DNA of 64,000 nucleotides, from positions 17,917,508 through 17,981,507 of the forward strand of contig CM049313.1 in NCBI GenBank assembly GCA_026874595.1. Reading direction: 5' to 3'. The DNA comes from Sipunculus nudus (Eukaryota > Annelida > Sipuncula > Golfingiida > Sipunculidae). Shown here piece by piece: positions 62,016 to 64,000 of this stretch (positions within the stretch are counted from its first letter, which is position 1; the number at the start of each line of letters is the position of its first letter). The translations under genes were made by a program, and so were the position numbers. A model generated the notes under the pieces. The model made no database searches. It saw only the letters and a program-made list of their open reading frames with translations, and was not told the DNA's origin.

Positions 62016-63159
62016 GCTCTTGTTGCCAGCAATGTTTTTTTTTTGTGTGTCTGTTAGCAACGTTATTTTTTCACTTTGGCATGGTTAATTGTCCTTTCAA
62101 GACTGACTGGTATCAGTCAGGCCAGGCCAAAGGTGCAGCTCCTGTTAGTTCAACAGTCAAATAGTTGTGGTCACCAGCCATCAGGTAACTATATCTTATT
62201 CAGACCTATATATTTTAGCCATTTGCAAAGTTTAATGTTGACAAACAAGAACTTCAAAAGTTTAACTGAAAGTTGTGAATGCCAGCCTCTGTTGTCATTG
62301 GTCATGCCTAGTACAGTGAGTGTCATGACCTATGTGTCATTTGTTATGAGTATCATTAAATTCTAATGCATTAGATAGTCCAGATAGGTGTGTTTCATGG
62401 ATGGAAAAAAACATCAATATGATGTTACTTCACAGATTGAGAAGATGGCAATCCTTCCCTGAGAGGACACAGAAGTGCTTAAGGGGACAAGATGACAACC
62501 AAGAAGAATATGACTGAGCCTTTCGCTGTTTATCTTGGACATTTAATCAAGAATTTAAAACAAAAATCACAAAAGTAAAATATCACCAAGGACTTGAGGC
62601 ATGCCAAATGATCCATGAATGATACAAATGGTGTTTCCACGAGAGAATCTTATTTTGATTTACATTTGGTTAATGGTAGGCCATGTTTATAGTTAGCCTA
62701 ATAACTAACCCTACAAACAATTTTATGCAACATCATGACCTTTTTATTGTTGCACCTTAAGTTACAGTAATATGCCATATATATGTATAGTGATTGTACT
62801 TATGCAGAGGGGCAGCTATTAAAGAAAAGGCGATTAAGGATGTGATCATCATGAACTATAAATTTATCACTGTATCATTTGCCACTTACGTTATATTTAA
62901 TTGTTATATCTACATTGTTATTGGTCAGTTGTTTCACACGTTTAAAAACTATGACCTAAATGTAAAGTAGAACTGATTACATACAGAAAGGTGATATAGA
63001 CTCCTGTATCAGATGCTGACCAGATATTTATTATAATAATAAAAACAATATAACAATCATTGGATTTTGTACCAGTTCGAGAACGTGTTAAGGGAGTATA
63101 TTGTTACATTTATCATTTGTAGAACTCAAAAACCTAAATAAAAGTTGTTTTTAATGTCA

Positions 63160-64000
63160 AATCCTGTGTATAAATGTTTCTCTTAGGTGAATGGATCGTA
63201 TTCCTTTTAATACGTCCTTATAACTTTGATTACACGTTTCAGCAGTGCTTTTTGTTCCCGAAAGTACCATGGTGCGAACTTTGTCGAAACATTGTCAGTA
63301 CTGAACGTCGTTCAAATGTTTTATTGAGAAATATTATAATACTGTTTAAAAAAAACTTTCCACTTTGCCGTTGCAATAACGTTTTATAGGAAACTAATGT
63401 AAAACGTTGTATGTTTCCTGTATGTGACTGGATCGTTTCCCACCGAATACGTGCAAATAACCTTGATAAAACGTTTACAAAATGTCCAAACAACCTTTCA
63501 GAACCCGATAAAACCATTGTAAGAACGTCATCGAGACCCTGTTTGATCACCATTTAGCGGCGTTAAGCTAACGTTGTCAGATTATTGTTGGAACGTTAGA
63601 TTATTAAAGGAACAATAAATACCCATTTTAAATGTTAACAAAACGTTTGTATAACATTTACACTTGTTTGTAAGGTTGAGTAAACCTTTTGGCAATGTTT
63701 GTTTTGGAAGAAACGTTATTATTACTACAAGAAAACTTTCCTGATTCACGTAGTTTTGCTGTTAAAGGAAAAACGTTATCCAAATTAAAAGACGACAGTT
63801 AGTACAACGTTGAGGTAATTATATTTGGCTGAACACGTCCTTACAACATTGCAGAAACGTCAGATACGCTCCATATCATATTCTTTAATATGTCGCTGAA
63901 ACATTGCTTAGATGGCATATGAGTGTACTTCTAATGGCGTTGTGAAAACGTCGCCAAGACGCCGTTGGGTCACCATTTTTCGACGTTACGGCAACGTTGT
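63160..64000. repeat. AACGTT-rich satellite, copy A' (cut by window end)
   Basis: Counterpart of 22905-23745: the diverged left units and the start of the regular array. Copy number beyond the window is unknown. Confidence 0.93.

Larger units (their letters stand above)
38314..64000. repeat. Segmental duplication, copy A'
   Basis: Near-identical direct copy of 1-25999, cut by the window end inside the satellite (64000 corresponds to about 23745). It has four LINE-array units where A has three, a longer AAT microsatellite (38498-38543) and shorter TA tracts in several places. The left match starts at 38314 only because the window starts there. The sequence on the immediate left (37926-38313) has no visible counterpart elsewhere in the window. 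Confidence 0.95.

Overview
This is eukaryotic, AT-rich, intron- and repeat-dominated DNA. The strongest taxonomic hints are CR1/Jockey-type non-LTR retrotransposon remains, a pogo/Tigger-like non-autonomous DNA transposon, very abundant (TA)n microsatellites, and interspersed repeats carrying AGGTCA half-sites of a kind common in bivalve genomes. A marine invertebrate, most likely a bivalve mollusc, is my inference; no single gene proves it. There is no sign of bacterial operons, CRISPR arrays, rRNA or tRNA genes.

The dominant fact is nested duplication. Block A (1-25999, running off the left edge) and block A' (38314-64000, running off the right edge) are near-identical direct copies about 38-40 kb apart. 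They differ by scattered substitutions, microsatellite lengths and one extra ~2-kb unit in A'. A third partial copy, B (26000-30052), repeats 16894-20923 and is fused directly to the end of a satellite. Between B and A' lies an older, more diverged paralogue, C. Its parts at about 32888-35750 match pieces of 257-11960, but lack the retrotransposon array and a 2.8-kb local repeat block. C is flanked by two diverged copies of a further segment (31080-32890 and 35840-37925) carrying gag-like remnants on the minus strand.

Layout of A, mirrored in A': 1-2690 unannotated with a trinucleotide microsatellite; 2690-4660 two families of degenerate local tandem repeats; 4844-11350 a 5'-truncated CR1-like LINE inserted in a (TA)n tract and then tandemly amplified together with ~190 bp of host flank (three units in A, four in A'); 12505-16005 a candidate three-exon gene for a small secreted peptide, with a ~1-kb pogo/Tigger-like element in its first intron; 16894-20923 the segment also present as B, containing an unusually invariant block; 20930-21760 nuclear-receptor-half-site repeats; 22905-25999 a ~403-bp satellite with a dimeric higher-order period of 805 bp, dense in AACGTT motifs.

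The only candidate host gene I would defend is the small secreted-peptide gene. Exon 1 encodes a signal peptide, exon 2 is a 28-nt microexon, and exon 3 carries the C-terminus. In exon 3 a TGA is followed in the same frame by a seven-cysteine reading frame and an AATAAA signal. Every other long open frame is either a retroelement remnant, translated microsatellite, or chance.
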